Below, piece by piece: positions 28,735 to 36,448 of a DNA stretch of 64,000 bases. The stretch is from Paracoccus luteus (GTDB lineage Bacteria; Pseudomonadota; Alphaproteobacteria; Rhodobacterales; Rhodobacteraceae): positions 124,001 to 188,000 of the forward strand of contig NZ_SDEA01000005.1 of NCBI RefSeq assembly GCF_004522155.1, written 5' to 3'. The position numbers and the translations under genes were made by a program. The stretch's first letter is position 1; every line of letters begins with the position of its first letter. The notes below the pieces were generated by a model. It searched no databases. It was not told where the DNA came from and worked only from the letters and a program-made list of their open reading frames with translations.

Positions 28735-28890
28735 TCGGCGCTGCGGCGTGACACGGCGACGGCGATCCGCAGGGGTCGCCGTTTCCATTTGACGCGAAGG
28801 GGCGAGCCGCGGTCCCTGCACTGTCGGTCGAATGATCGGCACTGCCGCTTGATGTGGCGGCGGCGATCCGCAGGGGTCGCTGTTCTCATT
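28693..28890. repeat. Tandem duplication (2 x 98 bp, period 100) of the degP 3' end and terminator
   Basis: Copy 1 (28693-28790) contains the last 14 codons of degP, the stop and the downstream hairpin. Copy 2 (28793-28890) repeats it at about 85% identity by eye, including the GCCGCGG-YYCCTG segment, CTGTCGGTCGAATGATCGGC, and the stem-loop GGCGATCC-GCA-GGGGTCGC. Copy 2 cannot be translated as part of DegP because the copy 1 stop is intact. Confidence 0.9.
28762..28784 (+). terminator. Terminator after degP (first copy)
   Basis: Hairpin with GGCGA/TCGCC core and CC/GG extension around a GCA loop, followed by GTTTCC. It ends about 50 bp after the degP stop. A second version of the same hairpin lies 100 bp further on (about 28862-28884) because of the tandem duplication. 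Confidence 0.6.
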
Positions 28891-28972
28891 CGGGCCGCGG
28901 TCCGGTCGCGGGACAAGGAAACGGGCGGCGGCCACATGACCGCCGCCCGCCTGGCTGCCGCGTGGGGCGGCC

Positions 28973-29782
28973 TTACTGGGCGGACACCGCCGCCTTGAGC
29001 GCGTCGAACCCGGCCGTGAACCCTTTCAGCGACAGGTTCAGCTTGACGGTGTTCTCGGCGGCCTCGCCCCCATAGGGCAGCAGCGATACGGTGGCGGCGT
29101 TGCCGCCTTTCAGCGCGCCCAGCTCGGCCTCGGTCATGCCGACACGGGCGATGCAGCCGATCGGCGCGCACACCAGGAACGGATAGGCGCTGTTCTTGCC
29201 GGCGTCGATCTGGAACCCAAGGCCGGTCGTCAGGTCGGTTTCCAGCGGCGCCACGAAGTTCACCACCGCGGCGGCCCGGCCGGTGAACGGGATGACCGAC
29301 ACCTCGGCCACGGCGGCGCCTTCGCCGTCCCGCATCAGCTGGTAAAGCTCGCACGGATCCTTGTTGTCGGGCGTCTTGAGGCAGCGCAGCTGCCAGTCGC
29401 CATGCGTGGTCTTGTTGTAATAGGCGCCGACCTGCGGTTCGCCGGACGCCGCGGCAGCGTCAGGGGAACCGGCAGGGGCCGCACCGGCGGGGGCAGGGGT
29501 CTGGCCGGTCGGGACCGGCACGGCGGCGGTGGACGGCGCGGCAGGCTCGGCCGTGGGGGCGGTCGGTGCGGGCGCGGCCGCTGCGGCGGTGGGTTCAGCC
29601 GCAGCCGGCGCGGCGTCGGGCGCGGCGTCCGGCGCGGCCGGGGTGGCCGCGTCCGCCGCGGGGGGGGCGGCGGCAGGCGCTGCGGCGGGGGGCACCGTTT
29701 CCGGGGCGGTCTGGGCCAAAGCGGCCAGCGGCGCGATGGCGATCATCGCCGCCAGCAGCGCGGCAGAAGGGGTGCGAGCCAT
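28973..29782 (-). CDS. Invasion-associated locus B (IalB)-like exported protein
   Basis: 269-residue periplasmic or surface protein. A signal peptide (LLAAMIAIAPLAALAQ) is followed by about 95 residues of Ala/Pro/Thr/Asp low-complexity sequence and then an IalB domain (about 120-269): YYNKTTHGDWQLRCLK, DPCELYQLMRDGEG, VVNFVAPLETDLTTGL, FLVCAPIGCIARVGM and KLNLSLKGFTAGFDAL. The paired cysteines (RCLK/DPCEL and VCAPIGC) fit disulfides. Bartonella IalB aids erythrocyte invasion, but homologues are widespread in free-living relatives and no virulence role is implied here. AAAGGATG precedes ATG 29782. Confidence 0.87.
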   Translation of the reverse strand: MARTPSAALLAAMIAIAPLAALAQTAPETVPPAAAPAAAPPAADAATPAAPDAAPDAAPAAAEPTAAAAAPAPTAPTAEPAAPSTAAVPVPTGQTPAPAGAAPAGSPDAAAASGEPQVGAYYNKTTHGDWQLRCLKTPDNKDPCELYQLMRDGEGAAVAEVSVIPFTGRAAAVVNFVAPLETDLTTGLGFQIDAGKNSAYPFLVCAPIGCIARVGMTEAELGALKGGNAATVSLLPYGGEAAENTVKLNLSLKGFTAGFDALKAAVSAQ

Positions 29783-29815
29783 ATGTTCATCCTTTTGGCG
29801 ATACGCGTCCGCGCG

Positions 29816-29844
29816 GTGCTAGCACGCGCCTTGCGGCTTGTCAG
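29816..29844 (-). promoter_or_regulatory. Promoter of the IalB-like gene
   Basis: Minus strand: CTGACA (29844-29839), 17-bp spacer, TAGCAC (29821-29816). The start would fall about 25-30 bp upstream of the ATG at 29782, giving a short leader. Confidence 0.5.
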
Positions 29845-29930
29845 GGCCAGTCCCCCGCCGCCGCGCCGGGGGGCGCGTAACAGTCGCGTGCGTCGGCGAG
29901 GTTCGGCCGCCAGCCTGCCGCCCGGAAAGG

Positions 29931-30001
29931 AAAAAGGGGCGCGGCAGATGCCGACACCCCTTCCCGTTCTCTCTTCCCTGCCGGACTGGCCGGTCATCAT
30001 T
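29931..30001 (-). ncRNA. Candidate small RNA (about 70 nt) with promoter and intrinsic terminator
   Basis: In the 401-bp gap between the IalB-like and HerA-like genes the minus strand carries a complete transcription unit with no plausible ORF. The promoter is at 30008-30036, the predicted start is near 30001, a CCGG/CCGG hairpin follows, then an unpaired purine-rich run (GGGAAGAGAGAACGGGAA). A terminator hairpin at 29936-29960 (GGGG / CGGCA-TC-TGCCG / CCCC) ends in five U at 29935-29931. The tight promoter-to-terminator spacing makes a trans-acting sRNA the best reading. No known family is recognised. The rest of the gap (30037-30183) holds only the herA-like leader. Confidence 0.65.
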
Positions 30002-30007
30002 GCACGC

Positions 30008-30036
30008 AGATTATCCATCCGCTCGCAACGCGTCAA
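30008..30036 (-). promoter_or_regulatory. Promoter of the candidate small RNA
   Basis: Minus strand: TTGACG (30036-30031), exactly 17 bp, TAATCT (30013-30008). One of the best sigma70-type matches in the window, yet no gene starts downstream of it on this strand before the terminator at 29931-29960. Confidence 0.7.
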
Positions 30037-30183
30037 TCATGCCGGCCATCGCTTGCCGCAGGGTAAACATGACCGCGACAAGCGCCCGGCGACAAGGCTG
30101 GAACGCCGCCCTCAACCGGGTATTCTTCGCCGGCGCGATGGGCCAGCCCATGCGCCTGATCTTTGCAGTCCCGCCGAACGAGG

Positions 30184-31812
30184 ATGCCCGTGACCGATCC
30201 CGCCCCGCCCGTTTCCCCCGCCGCGTCGCACGCCGGTCCCCAGCCGACCGCCACCGCCCCCCGCCCGGTGGTGGACCTTGGCGGGGGCCGCGTCCTTGTC
30301 GGCGGCGGCGGGCCGGATCATGCAGAGCCGCAGGAACTGCTGCTGAAATACGCCAACCGCCACGGGCTGATCGCGGGGGCGACGGGGACTGGCAAGACCG
30401 TGACCCTGCAGACCCTGGCCGAGGCGCTGTCGCTGGCAGGCGTGCCGGTGGTGCTGGCCGACGTCAAGGGCGACCTTGCCGGCATGGCGCAGCCGGGCGG
30501 GGCCGATCCCCGGCTGGCCGCGGCCTTTGCCGCTCGCGCCGCGCAGATCGGGGTCGCGCTGGACCATCAGGGCTTTCCCGTCACCTTCTGGGACGTGTTC
30601 GGCGACAGGGGCCACCCGGTCCGCACCACCCCGGCCGAGATGGGGCCGCTGCTGCTGTCGCGGCTGATGGACCTGACGCCCGCACAGGAAGGCGTGATGA
30701 ACATCGTGTTCCGCATCGCGGACGAACAGGCGCTGCCGATCCTCGACCTCAAGGATCTGCGGTCGATGCTGATCTGGGTGGGCGAGAACGCGAAAGACCT
30801 CAGCCTGCGCTTTGGCAATGTCCCGACCGCGTCGGTGGGGGCGATCCAGCGCGCGCTGCTGGTGCTGGAAAACCAGGGGGCGGACCGGCTGTTCGGGGAA
30901 CCCGCGCTGGAACTGGCCGACATGATGCGGCTGGACGCGTCGGGCAAGGGCGTCGTGAACATCCTGGCCGCCGACCGGCTGATGCAGTCGCCGCGGCTGT
31001 ATGCGACCCTGCTGCTGTGGCTGCTGTCGGAACTGTTCGAGCAGCTGCCCGAGGTGGGCGACCCCGACAAGCCGCGGCTCGCGTTCTTTTTCGACGAGGC
31101 GCATCTGCTGTTCGACGACGCCCCCGACGCGCTGATCGACAAGGTCGAACAGGTGGCGCGCCTGATCCGGTCCAAGGGCGTCAGCCTGTGGTTCGTCACC
31201 CAGAACCCCGCCGACGTGCCCGAATCGGTGCTGGGGCAGCTGGGCAACCGCATCCAGCATGCGCTGCGGGCGTTTACGCCGCGCGACACGCGGGCGCTGA
31301 AGACGGCGGCGGAAAACTATCGGGCGAACCCGGCGTTCGACACCGTCGAGGCTATCCGGCAGGTCGGCACCGGCGAGGCGGTGACATCGCTGTTGGACGC
31401 GAAGGGCGCGCCCGGCATGGCGCAGCGCACGCTGATTCGCCCGCCGCTGTCGCAACTGGGTCCGATCCCCGACGAGGTCCGGGCAGGGATCATCCGGCTG
31501 TCGCCGCTGGCGCTGAAATACACCCGGCCCATCGACCGCGATTCGGCGCACGAGGCGCTGGCCCGCCGCACCGCGCAGGCCGCCGACGAAGCAGCGGACA
31601 AGGCGGACGCCGATCTGTTCGAGATGCCGGGCCAGTCGGTCCGGCGCGGCCGCCGCCATGATCCCGGCATCCAGATCCGGCCCGACCAGCCGGTCCGGCG
31701 CGGCGATTCCATCGCCACGGCCTTTGGCAAAAGCATGGCGCGCTCGATCGGGACGCGGGCGGGCAGCGCCATCGTGCGCGGGGTGCTGGGGTCGCTGTTC
31801 CGGGGGCGCTAG
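30184..31812 (+). CDS. HerA-like (DUF853) ATPase/helicase family protein
   Basis: 542-residue P-loop ATPase of the HerA/FtsK superfamily. Walker A is GATGTGKT (residues 65-72), LADVKGDLAGM follows, and Walker B is AFFFDEAHLLF near residue 304. VSLWFVTQNPADVPESVLGQ and NRIQHALRAFTPRD look like sensor and arginine-finger regions. The protein is soluble; its DNA- or protein-remodelling role is not established (E. coli YjgR is a relative). ATG 30184 follows GAACGAGG. Confidence 0.85.
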   Translation: MPVTDPAPPVSPAASHAGPQPTATAPRPVVDLGGGRVLVGGGGPDHAEPQELLLKYANRHGLIAGATGTGKTVTLQTLAEALSLAGVPVVLADVKGDLAGMAQPGGADPRLAAAFAARAAQIGVALDHQGFPVTFWDVFGDRGHPVRTTPAEMGPLLLSRLMDLTPAQEGVMNIVFRIADEQALPILDLKDLRSMLIWVGENAKDLSLRFGNVPTASVGAIQRALLVLENQGADRLFGEPALELADMMRLDASGKGVVNILAADRLMQSPRLYATLLLWLLSELFEQLPEVGDPDKPRLAFFFDEAHLLFDDAPDALIDKVEQVARLIRSKGVSLWFVTQNPADVPESVLGQLGNRIQHALRAFTPRDTRALKTAAENYRANPAFDTVEAIRQVGTGEAVTSLLDAKGAPGMAQRTLIRPPLSQLGPIPDEVRAGIIRLSPLALKYTRPIDRDSAHEALARRTAQAADEAADKADADLFEMPGQSVRRGRRHDPGIQIRPDQPVRRGDSIATAFGKSMARSIGTRAGSAIVRGVLGSLFRGR

Positions 31813-31825
31813 GGCGCCGCGACGA

Positions 31826-32206
31826 TCAGGCGCCGCCCACCACCCGCAGCCGCGGGCCTGCGGCGACGGCCGCCAGTTCGGCAAGCAGGGCGATCAGCAC
31901 CAGCACATGGCGGTGCATGTCATAGTCGGCCGCGCCTTCCAGCCGGGCGCAGTTCAGCCGGTCCTCCTCGGCGCGCAGCCAGGGCAGGGCGGCGCCGGGG
32001 CGGGGCGCGACCTCGGCCCGCATCAGCCGGCGCAGCGCCGGGTCGCGCCGCCAGCCGGGCTGCCCGGCGCGGGCCGCCGCCAGCAGCACGCCCGGCCGGC
32101 GCAGCGGCGCGTCGATCCGCTGGGCCGGGAAGGCGATCACCCGGCCGGACGGCGGCACGCCCACATGACGGCTGTCGGCAAGGTCGAAGGGGGACAGGTG
32201 AGACAT
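31826..32206 (-). CDS. DUF6477 family protein
   Basis: 126-residue protein of a Rhodobacterales-restricted family. It shows the family pattern RRPGVLLAAARAGQPGWRRD, LRRLM, LRAEEDRLNCARLEGAADYD and HRHVLVLIALLAEL. It is convergent with the HerA-like gene (14-bp gap) and divergent from DUF6456. Function is unknown; the pair with DUF6456 suggests a shared regulatory role. Confidence 0.7.
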   Translation of the reverse strand: MSHLSPFDLADSRHVGVPPSGRVIAFPAQRIDAPLRRPGVLLAAARAGQPGWRRDPALRRLMRAEVAPRPGAALPWLRAEEDRLNCARLEGAADYDMHRHVLVLIALLAELAAVAAGPRLRVVGGA

Positions 32207-32302
32207 CGCAGGCTCCGCGTTCGGGTTGGCCCCGGCACTCTGCTCGCCTTATGCGTGTGTTGCGCCACAGACCCGGGCAGCGTTCGCGACGACAAGGGTT
32301 CT

Positions 32303-32340
32303 TTAGGAATTGTTAGGATTTATTCACCGATGTGAAAATA
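32303..32340. promoter_or_regulatory. AT-rich candidate operator between DUF6477 and DUF6456
   Basis: Two direct repeats TTAGGAAT (32303-32310) and TTAGGATT (32313-32320), one helical turn apart, are followed by an inverted repeat TTCAC-CGAT-GTGAA (32323-32336). This 38-bp island is markedly AT-rich relative to its surroundings and is shared by two divergent genes. The regulator is not identified. Confidence 0.4.
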
Positions 32341-32419
32341 CGACCTGCCTTGCACGGTGGGTCTCCACCAAGCCCAAGGCCGCGACGGGCGGCCCCAGGA
32401 TCACGAGGACACATCGGAC

Positions 32420-33700
32420 ATGACGATACTGACGGGTGATTTCTCTGACGCCGCAGCCATCGTGCCGGCCGGCGGCGGGCAGCACCCTATCCCCGGCGCC
32501 GCAGGCATCCTGCAGGAGCTGGTCGAACTGAAAACCGCGCCCCAGGGCGTGCTGGGCGGCGGGATCCAGCCGTGCCCCGCCCCGGCGGCCGCGCCGCTGC
32601 CCGCGGCGGGCCTGCCCGACGACGCGCGGCTGTATCTGCGCCACGTCGAGGGCGGCGAGACGATCCGGGCGCTGGCGCGCGAGACGGGGTGCCACGCCTC
32701 GACCATCCTGCGCCGCATCCGCCGGTTCGAGGCGCGCCGCGACGATCCGCTGGTGGACCGTGCCGTCGACCGGGCCGGTCGGGCCGATGGCGCGCCGTCG
32801 GCGATCAGCCTGCACGACCAGGACCAGCTGCGCCGCATCCTGCGGCGGCTGGCCGAACCCGGCGCCGTGCTGGCGGTGGCCGTCGGCATGGACAAGGCCA
32901 TCGTCACCCGGTCCGACATCCGCACCGCCGTGCTGGACCGCCGCCTGGCGGAACTGATCGCGCTGCGCGGGTGGGTGGCGCTGGTGGGGCAGGGGCGCAT
33001 CACCCGCCATGCCATCACGCCGGCAGGGCGCGCGGCGCTGAAGGGGATGGTCGCGGGCCGCGCCTTCTTTGTGCCGCAGGCCGCCGATTTCATGGACGCC
33101 CGCCCGGTGGACGGCCTGCATGCCCCTGCCGGCCCCGGCATGGCCGAGGCGGCGGCCCCATTCGCGCCCGCGCCCGACATCGGCCCGGCCGAGGCGCAGC
33201 GCCACCGCATCCTTGGGGACCGGGTGCTGGACGACCCCGAGGGCGGCGGGCCGCGGCGGATGCGCGTCAACATCGCCGAAAGCCCGCTGCAGGTGCTGGG
33301 ACGGCGGCGCGACGCGAACGGCCAGCCGTTCCTGGATGCGGGACAGGTCGGGGCGGGCGAACGCCTGCGCGAGGATTTCGAGCTGGCGCAGATGGGCGCG
33401 CGGGTGGCGCAGAACTGGGACCGGTTCATGACCGCAGGGATCGACGTCAGCCGCCACGACGCCGGCGGCGGCGGGTCCGAGGGCGCGCGCCGCCGTGTCG
33501 CCGCGGCGCTGCGCGAACTGGGACCGGGGATGGGCGACCTGGTCCTGCGGGTCTGCTGTTTTCTCGAAGGGATCGAGCTGACCGAACGCCGCCTGGGCTG
33601 GTCGGCGCGGTCGGGCAAGGTCGTGCTGCGGCTGGCGCTGATGCGGCTGGAACGCCATTATGGCGAAACCTATGGTTCGGGCCGTCCGCTGATCGGCTGA
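32420..33700 (+). CDS. DUF6456 family helix-turn-helix protein
   Basis: 426-residue protein. A helix-turn-helix-like segment near residues 70-100 ([17 protein letters not shown], then [18 protein letters not shown]) suggests DNA binding. The C-terminal DUF6456 domain (about 280-420) shows [52 protein letters not shown] and [15 protein letters not shown]. The family is typical of Rhodobacteraceae and may be a transcription factor, but its targets are unknown. ATG 32420 follows GAGGA with rather long spacing; 21 upstream codons are also open. Confidence 0.7.
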   Translation: MTILTGDFSDAAAIVPAGGGQHPIPGAAGILQELVELKTAPQGVLGGGIQPCPAPAAAPLPAAGLPDDARLYLRHVEGGETIRALARETGCHASTILRRIRRFEARRDDPLVDRAVDRAGRADGAPSAISLHDQDQLRRILRRLAEPGAVLAVAVGMDKAIVTRSDIRTAVLDRRLAELIALRGWVALVGQGRITRHAITPAGRAALKGMVAGRAFFVPQAADFMDARPVDGLHAPAGPGMAEAAAPFAPAPDIGPAEAQRHRILGDRVLDDPEGGGPRRMRVNIAESPLQVLGRRRDANGQPFLDAGQVGAGERLREDFELAQMGARVAQNWDRFMTAGIDVSRHDAGGGGSEGARRRVAAALRELGPGMGDLVLRVCCFLEGIELTERRLGWSARSGKVVLRLALMRLERHYGETYGSGRPLIG

Positions 33701-33710
33701 TTGCGGTTCC

Positions 33711-33745
33711 GCACAGGCGCGCGCGGGCAAGACGCGCGCCTGTGC
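33711..33745 (+). terminator. Long hairpin after DUF6456
   Basis: 13-bp perfect inverted repeat GCACAGGCGCGCG (33711-33723) / CGCGCGCCTGTGC (33733-33745) with a 9-nt loop, 10 bp after the stop codon. No U-run follows, so termination may be Rho-assisted, or the hairpin protects the message end. Confidence 0.55.
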
Positions 33746-33828
33746 GCCGCCATCACTCCCCGCGCCTGCCGCCGTTGATCAATCGGCCGAAAGCCATTAC
33801 CTGTGGGCAAATCGCGTCCGAGGAGATC

Positions 33829-34776
33829 ATGGCCGACACGCCCCCGATCCTGCGTCACCCCGAAAAGGCCCACCGCCCGGACCAGAGCCAGCCGAAGAAA
33901 CCGGCGTGGATCCGCGTCAAGGCGCCCGTCAGCCAGGGCTACAAGGACACGCGCGACATCCTGCGCGACAACAAGCTGTCCACCGTCTGCGAAGAGGCCG
34001 GCTGCCCCAACGTCGGCGAATGCTGGAGCCAGGGTCACGCCACCATGATGATCATGGGCGAGATCTGCACCCGCGGCTGTTCCTTCTGCAACGTCATCAC
34101 CGGCAAGCCCAAGGCGCTGGACGTGTTCGAGCCGGGGCGCGTGGCCCATGCCGTGGCGAAGCTGGGGCTGAAGCACGTGGTCATCACCAGCGTCGACCGC
34201 GACGATCTGGACGACGGCGGGGCCGAGCATTTTGCCCAGACCATCCGCGCCATCCGCCACCGCAGCCCCGACAGCACCATCGAGGTGCTGACCCCCGATT
34301 TCCTCAAGACCGCGCCCGGCGCGCTGGAAACCGTGGTCGAGGCCCGGCCCGACGTGTTCAACCACAACCTTGAAACCGTGCCCGGCCTCTATCCGACCGT
34401 CCGCCCCGGCGCGCGCTATTTCCACAGCCTGCGGCTGCTGCAGCGTGTCAAGGAACTGGACCCCGCGATGTTCACCAAGTCCGGCATCATGGTCGGGCTG
34501 GGAGAGGATCGGCAGGGCGTCATGCAGGTCATGGACGACATGCGCGCCGCCGACATCGACTTCATCACCATCGGGCAGTACCTGCAACCGACGCCGAAGC
34601 ACCACCGCGTCGATCGCTTCGTCCCGCCCGAGGAGTTCGCGGGCTATGAAAAGGCGGCCTTTGGCAAGGGCTTCCTGATGGTGTCGGCGACGCCGCTGAC
34701 GCGCTCGTCCTATCACGCCGGCGAGGATTTCGCCGCCCTGCGCGCGGCGCGGCTGCAAAGGCTGGCGCTGGTCTGA
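33829..34776 (+). CDS. lipA: Lipoyl synthase
   Basis: 315-residue radical-SAM enzyme that inserts two sulfurs into octanoyl-lysine of 2-oxo-acid dehydrogenase E2 and GcvH. Both iron-sulfur sites are present: the auxiliary cluster C54/C59/C65 ([12 protein letters not shown]) and the SAM cluster C80/C84/C87 ([10 protein letters not shown]). Other signatures are [19 protein letters not shown] and LMVGLGE-type segments. An AGGAG ribosome site at 33821-33825 fixes ATG 33829. Confidence 0.97.
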   Translation: MADTPPILRHPEKAHRPDQSQPKKPAWIRVKAPVSQGYKDTRDILRDNKLSTVCEEAGCPNVGECWSQGHATMMIMGEICTRGCSFCNVITGKPKALDVFEPGRVAHAVAKLGLKHVVITSVDRDDLDDGGAEHFAQTIRAIRHRSPDSTIEVLTPDFLKTAPGALETVVEARPDVFNHNLETVPGLYPTVRPGARYFHSLRLLQRVKELDPAMFTKSGIMVGLGEDRQGVMQVMDDMRAADIDFITIGQYLQPTPKHHRVDRFVPPEEFAGYEKAAFGKGFLMVSATPLTRSSYHAGEDFAALRAARLQRLALV

Positions 34777-34780
34777 CCGC

Positions 34781-34809
34781 TTGCGCGGCCCGCCCGGCCG
34801 CGCTATCGC
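34781..34809 (+). promoter_or_regulatory. tRNA-Leu promoter
   Basis: TTGCGC (34781-34786), 17 bp, TATCGC (34804-34809), 20 bp upstream of the tRNA. It uses the same -35 hexamer as the tRNA-Thr promoter. Confidence 0.45.
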
Positions 34810-34828
34810 TGCACCGCGCCCGCAAGGG

Positions 34829-34914
34829 GCCCGAGTGGCGGAATGGTAGACGCAGCGGATTCAAAATCCGCCATCCGCAAGGATATGTCGGTTCGAGTCC
34901 GACCTCGGGTACCA
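34829..34914 (+). tRNA. tRNA-Leu (anticodon CAA)
   Basis: 86-nt class II tRNA. Acceptor GCCCGAG pairs with CTCGGGT (terminal G-U), the anticodon stem GCGGA/TCCGC (first part AGCGGA) encloses loop TTCAAAA giving anticodon CAA, and a long variable arm includes ATCCGCAAGGAT. The T arm is TCGG-TTCGAGT-CCGA. The 3' ACCA is encoded. It reads leucine UUG codons. Confidence 0.95.
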
Positions 34915-34939
34915 GCGCCCACGTGGCCCCCCGCCGGTT

Positions 34940-34993
34940 CTTCCTTGTCGAAATATCCCGGGGGAGTCCCGCAGGGACGGGGGCAGCGCCCCC
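34940..34993. repeat. G-rich dispersed repeat element, copy 1
   Basis: CTTCCTTG at 34940-34947, then AAATATCC and a G5 run, ending in a GGGGG-CAGCG-CCCCC hairpin (34979-34993). A related copy with the same CTTCCTTG / AARTATCC / G5 order and a terminal G/C hairpin is at 61256-61303. It lies between tRNA-Leu and the preA 3' end. Confidence 0.7.
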
Positions 34994-34996
34994 TTG

Positions 34997-36295
34997 CTAC
35001 TCCGCCGCTTGCGCCATCGGGTTGTTGGGGTGCTGCGTCCAGTCGCGGAATCCGCCCGCAACGCGTCCGGTGCGGGGATCGACCTCGCCGGGCGCCAGTT
35101 CGCGCATGGTGATGCAATTCTCGACCGGGCAGACGTCCACGCACAGGTTGCAGGCGACGCATTCCTCCTCTTTCACGCGGAAGATGCGGCCGGGTTCCAT
35201 TGCGACGGCCTGGTGGCTGGTATCCTCGCACGCGGCATAGCAGCGGCCGCAGTGGATGCAGAGATCCTGGTCGATCACCGCCTTGGTCATATAGTCGAGG
35301 TTCAGATACTGCCAGTCGGTGACGTTCGGGACCGCGCGCCCGACCAGGTCAGACAGCGCCATGTCGCGCGCCTCCAGATAGTCGCGCAGGCCCGAGATCA
35401 TCTCCTGCACGACCTTGAACCCATAGGTCATCGCCGCCGTGCAGACCTGGACGTTGCCGGCCCCCAAGGCCATGAACTCGGCCGCGTCGCGCCACGTCGT
35501 CACGCCGCCGATGCCGCTGATCGGCATGCCGCGGGTGGCCGCGCTGCGGGCGATCTCGGCCACCATGTTCAGCGCGATGGGCTTGACCGCCGGGCCGCAA
35601 TAGCCGCCATGCGTTCCCTTGCCGTCGATGGTGGGCTCGGGCGCGAACAGGTCAAGATCGACCGAGGTGATGCTGTTCACCGTGTTGATCAGGCTGACCG
35701 CGTCCGCGCCGCCGCGCCGGGCGGCCTCGGCCGGTTTGCGGATGTCGGTGACGTTCGGGGTCAGCTTGACGATGCAGGGCATGCGCGAGTGCTGCTTGAC
35801 CCAGCGCGTCACCATCTCGATGTATTCGGGCACCTGTCCCACGGCGGACCCCATGCCGCGCTCGGCCATGCCGTGCGGGCAGCCGAAGTTCAGCTCGACC
35901 CCGTCGGCGCCGGTGTCCTCGATCCGGCCCAGGATGGATTTCCACGACTCCTCGTCACAGGGCACCATCAGGCTGATGACCAGCGCGCGGTCGGGATAGT
36001 CGCGCTTGACCGACTTGATCTCGTCCAGGTTCACCTGCAACGGGCGGTCGGTGATCAGCTCGATGTTGTTGATCCCCAGCACGCGCCGGTCGGCGCCGTG
36101 GATCACGCCGTATCGGGGGCCGTTGACGTTGACGACGGGCGGGCCGTCCAGCCCCAGCGTCTTCCAGACGACGCCGCCCCAGCCGGCCTGAAAGGCGCGG
36201 CGGACGTTGTATTCCTTGTCGGTCGGCGGGGCCGAGGCCAGCCAGAACGGGTTCGGCGACCGGATCCCGATAAAGTTCGAGGCGAGCGAGGTCAT
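34997..36295 (-). CDS. preA: NAD-dependent dihydropyrimidine dehydrogenase, PreA subunit
   Basis: 432-residue catalytic subunit that reduces uracil and thymine to dihydropyrimidines. An FMN-binding dihydroorotate-dehydrogenase-like barrel (FWLASAPPTDKEYNVRRAFQ, ELNFGCPHGMAERGMG, PISGIGGVTTWRDAAEF) is followed by two 4Fe-4S ferredoxin motifs at about residues 346-356 (CIHCGRCYAAC) and 379-394 (CVACNLCVDVCPVENC). The catalytic cysteine lies in the GCPHGM loop. GGAGGAAC precedes the ATG. It forms an operon with preT, with a 45-codon ORF between. Confidence 0.96.
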   Translation of the reverse strand: MTSLASNFIGIRSPNPFWLASAPPTDKEYNVRRAFQAGWGGVVWKTLGLDGPPVVNVNGPRYGVIHGADRRVLGINNIELITDRPLQVNLDEIKSVKRDYPDRALVISLMVPCDEESWKSILGRIEDTGADGVELNFGCPHGMAERGMGSAVGQVPEYIEMVTRWVKQHSRMPCIVKLTPNVTDIRKPAEAARRGGADAVSLINTVNSITSVDLDLFAPEPTIDGKGTHGGYCGPAVKPIALNMVAEIARSAATRGMPISGIGGVTTWRDAAEFMALGAGNVQVCTAAMTYGFKVVQEMISGLRDYLEARDMALSDLVGRAVPNVTDWQYLNLDYMTKAVIDQDLCIHCGRCYAACEDTSHQAVAMEPGRIFRVKEEECVACNLCVDVCPVENCITMRELAPGEVDPRTGRVAGGFRDWTQHPNNPMAQAAE

Positions 36296-36310
36296 GGGCG
36301 TTCCTCCGGG

Positions 36311-36448
36311 TTACAGGCGTTGTCGTGGCAACGGCGTGTCGGCATGGGCGCGGATCAGGTCGCAGCGTTCGCGGAACACCGCGTGGCGGGTCAGCTGGGG
36401 CGCCGAACGGATACCGATCAGCAGCGAGGATCTGTCGTCAGCCCGCAT
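36311..36448 (-). CDS. Possible 45-residue small protein between preT and preA
   Basis: An open frame of 46 codons starting inside the end of preT (ATG 36448, overlapping the preT stop by 11 bp in another frame) and stopping with TAA at 36311, directly before the GGAGGAAC ribosome site of preA. The peptide starts MRADDRSSLLIGIRSAPQL, is basic, has one Cys and no transmembrane segment. It fills the preT-preA gap almost exactly and would translationally link the two genes. No homologue is recognised, and chance open frames are common at this GC content. Confidence 0.35.
   Translation of the reverse strand: MRADDRSSLLIGIRSAPQLTRHAVFRERCDLIRAHADTPLPRQRL

Noticed and set aside
32318..32340. DnaA-box-like words (TTATTCACC and TTTTCACA on the other strand)
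   Set aside because: Only two imperfect boxes, no cluster, no dnaA/dnaN/parAB genes nearby; better read as an operator palindrome.
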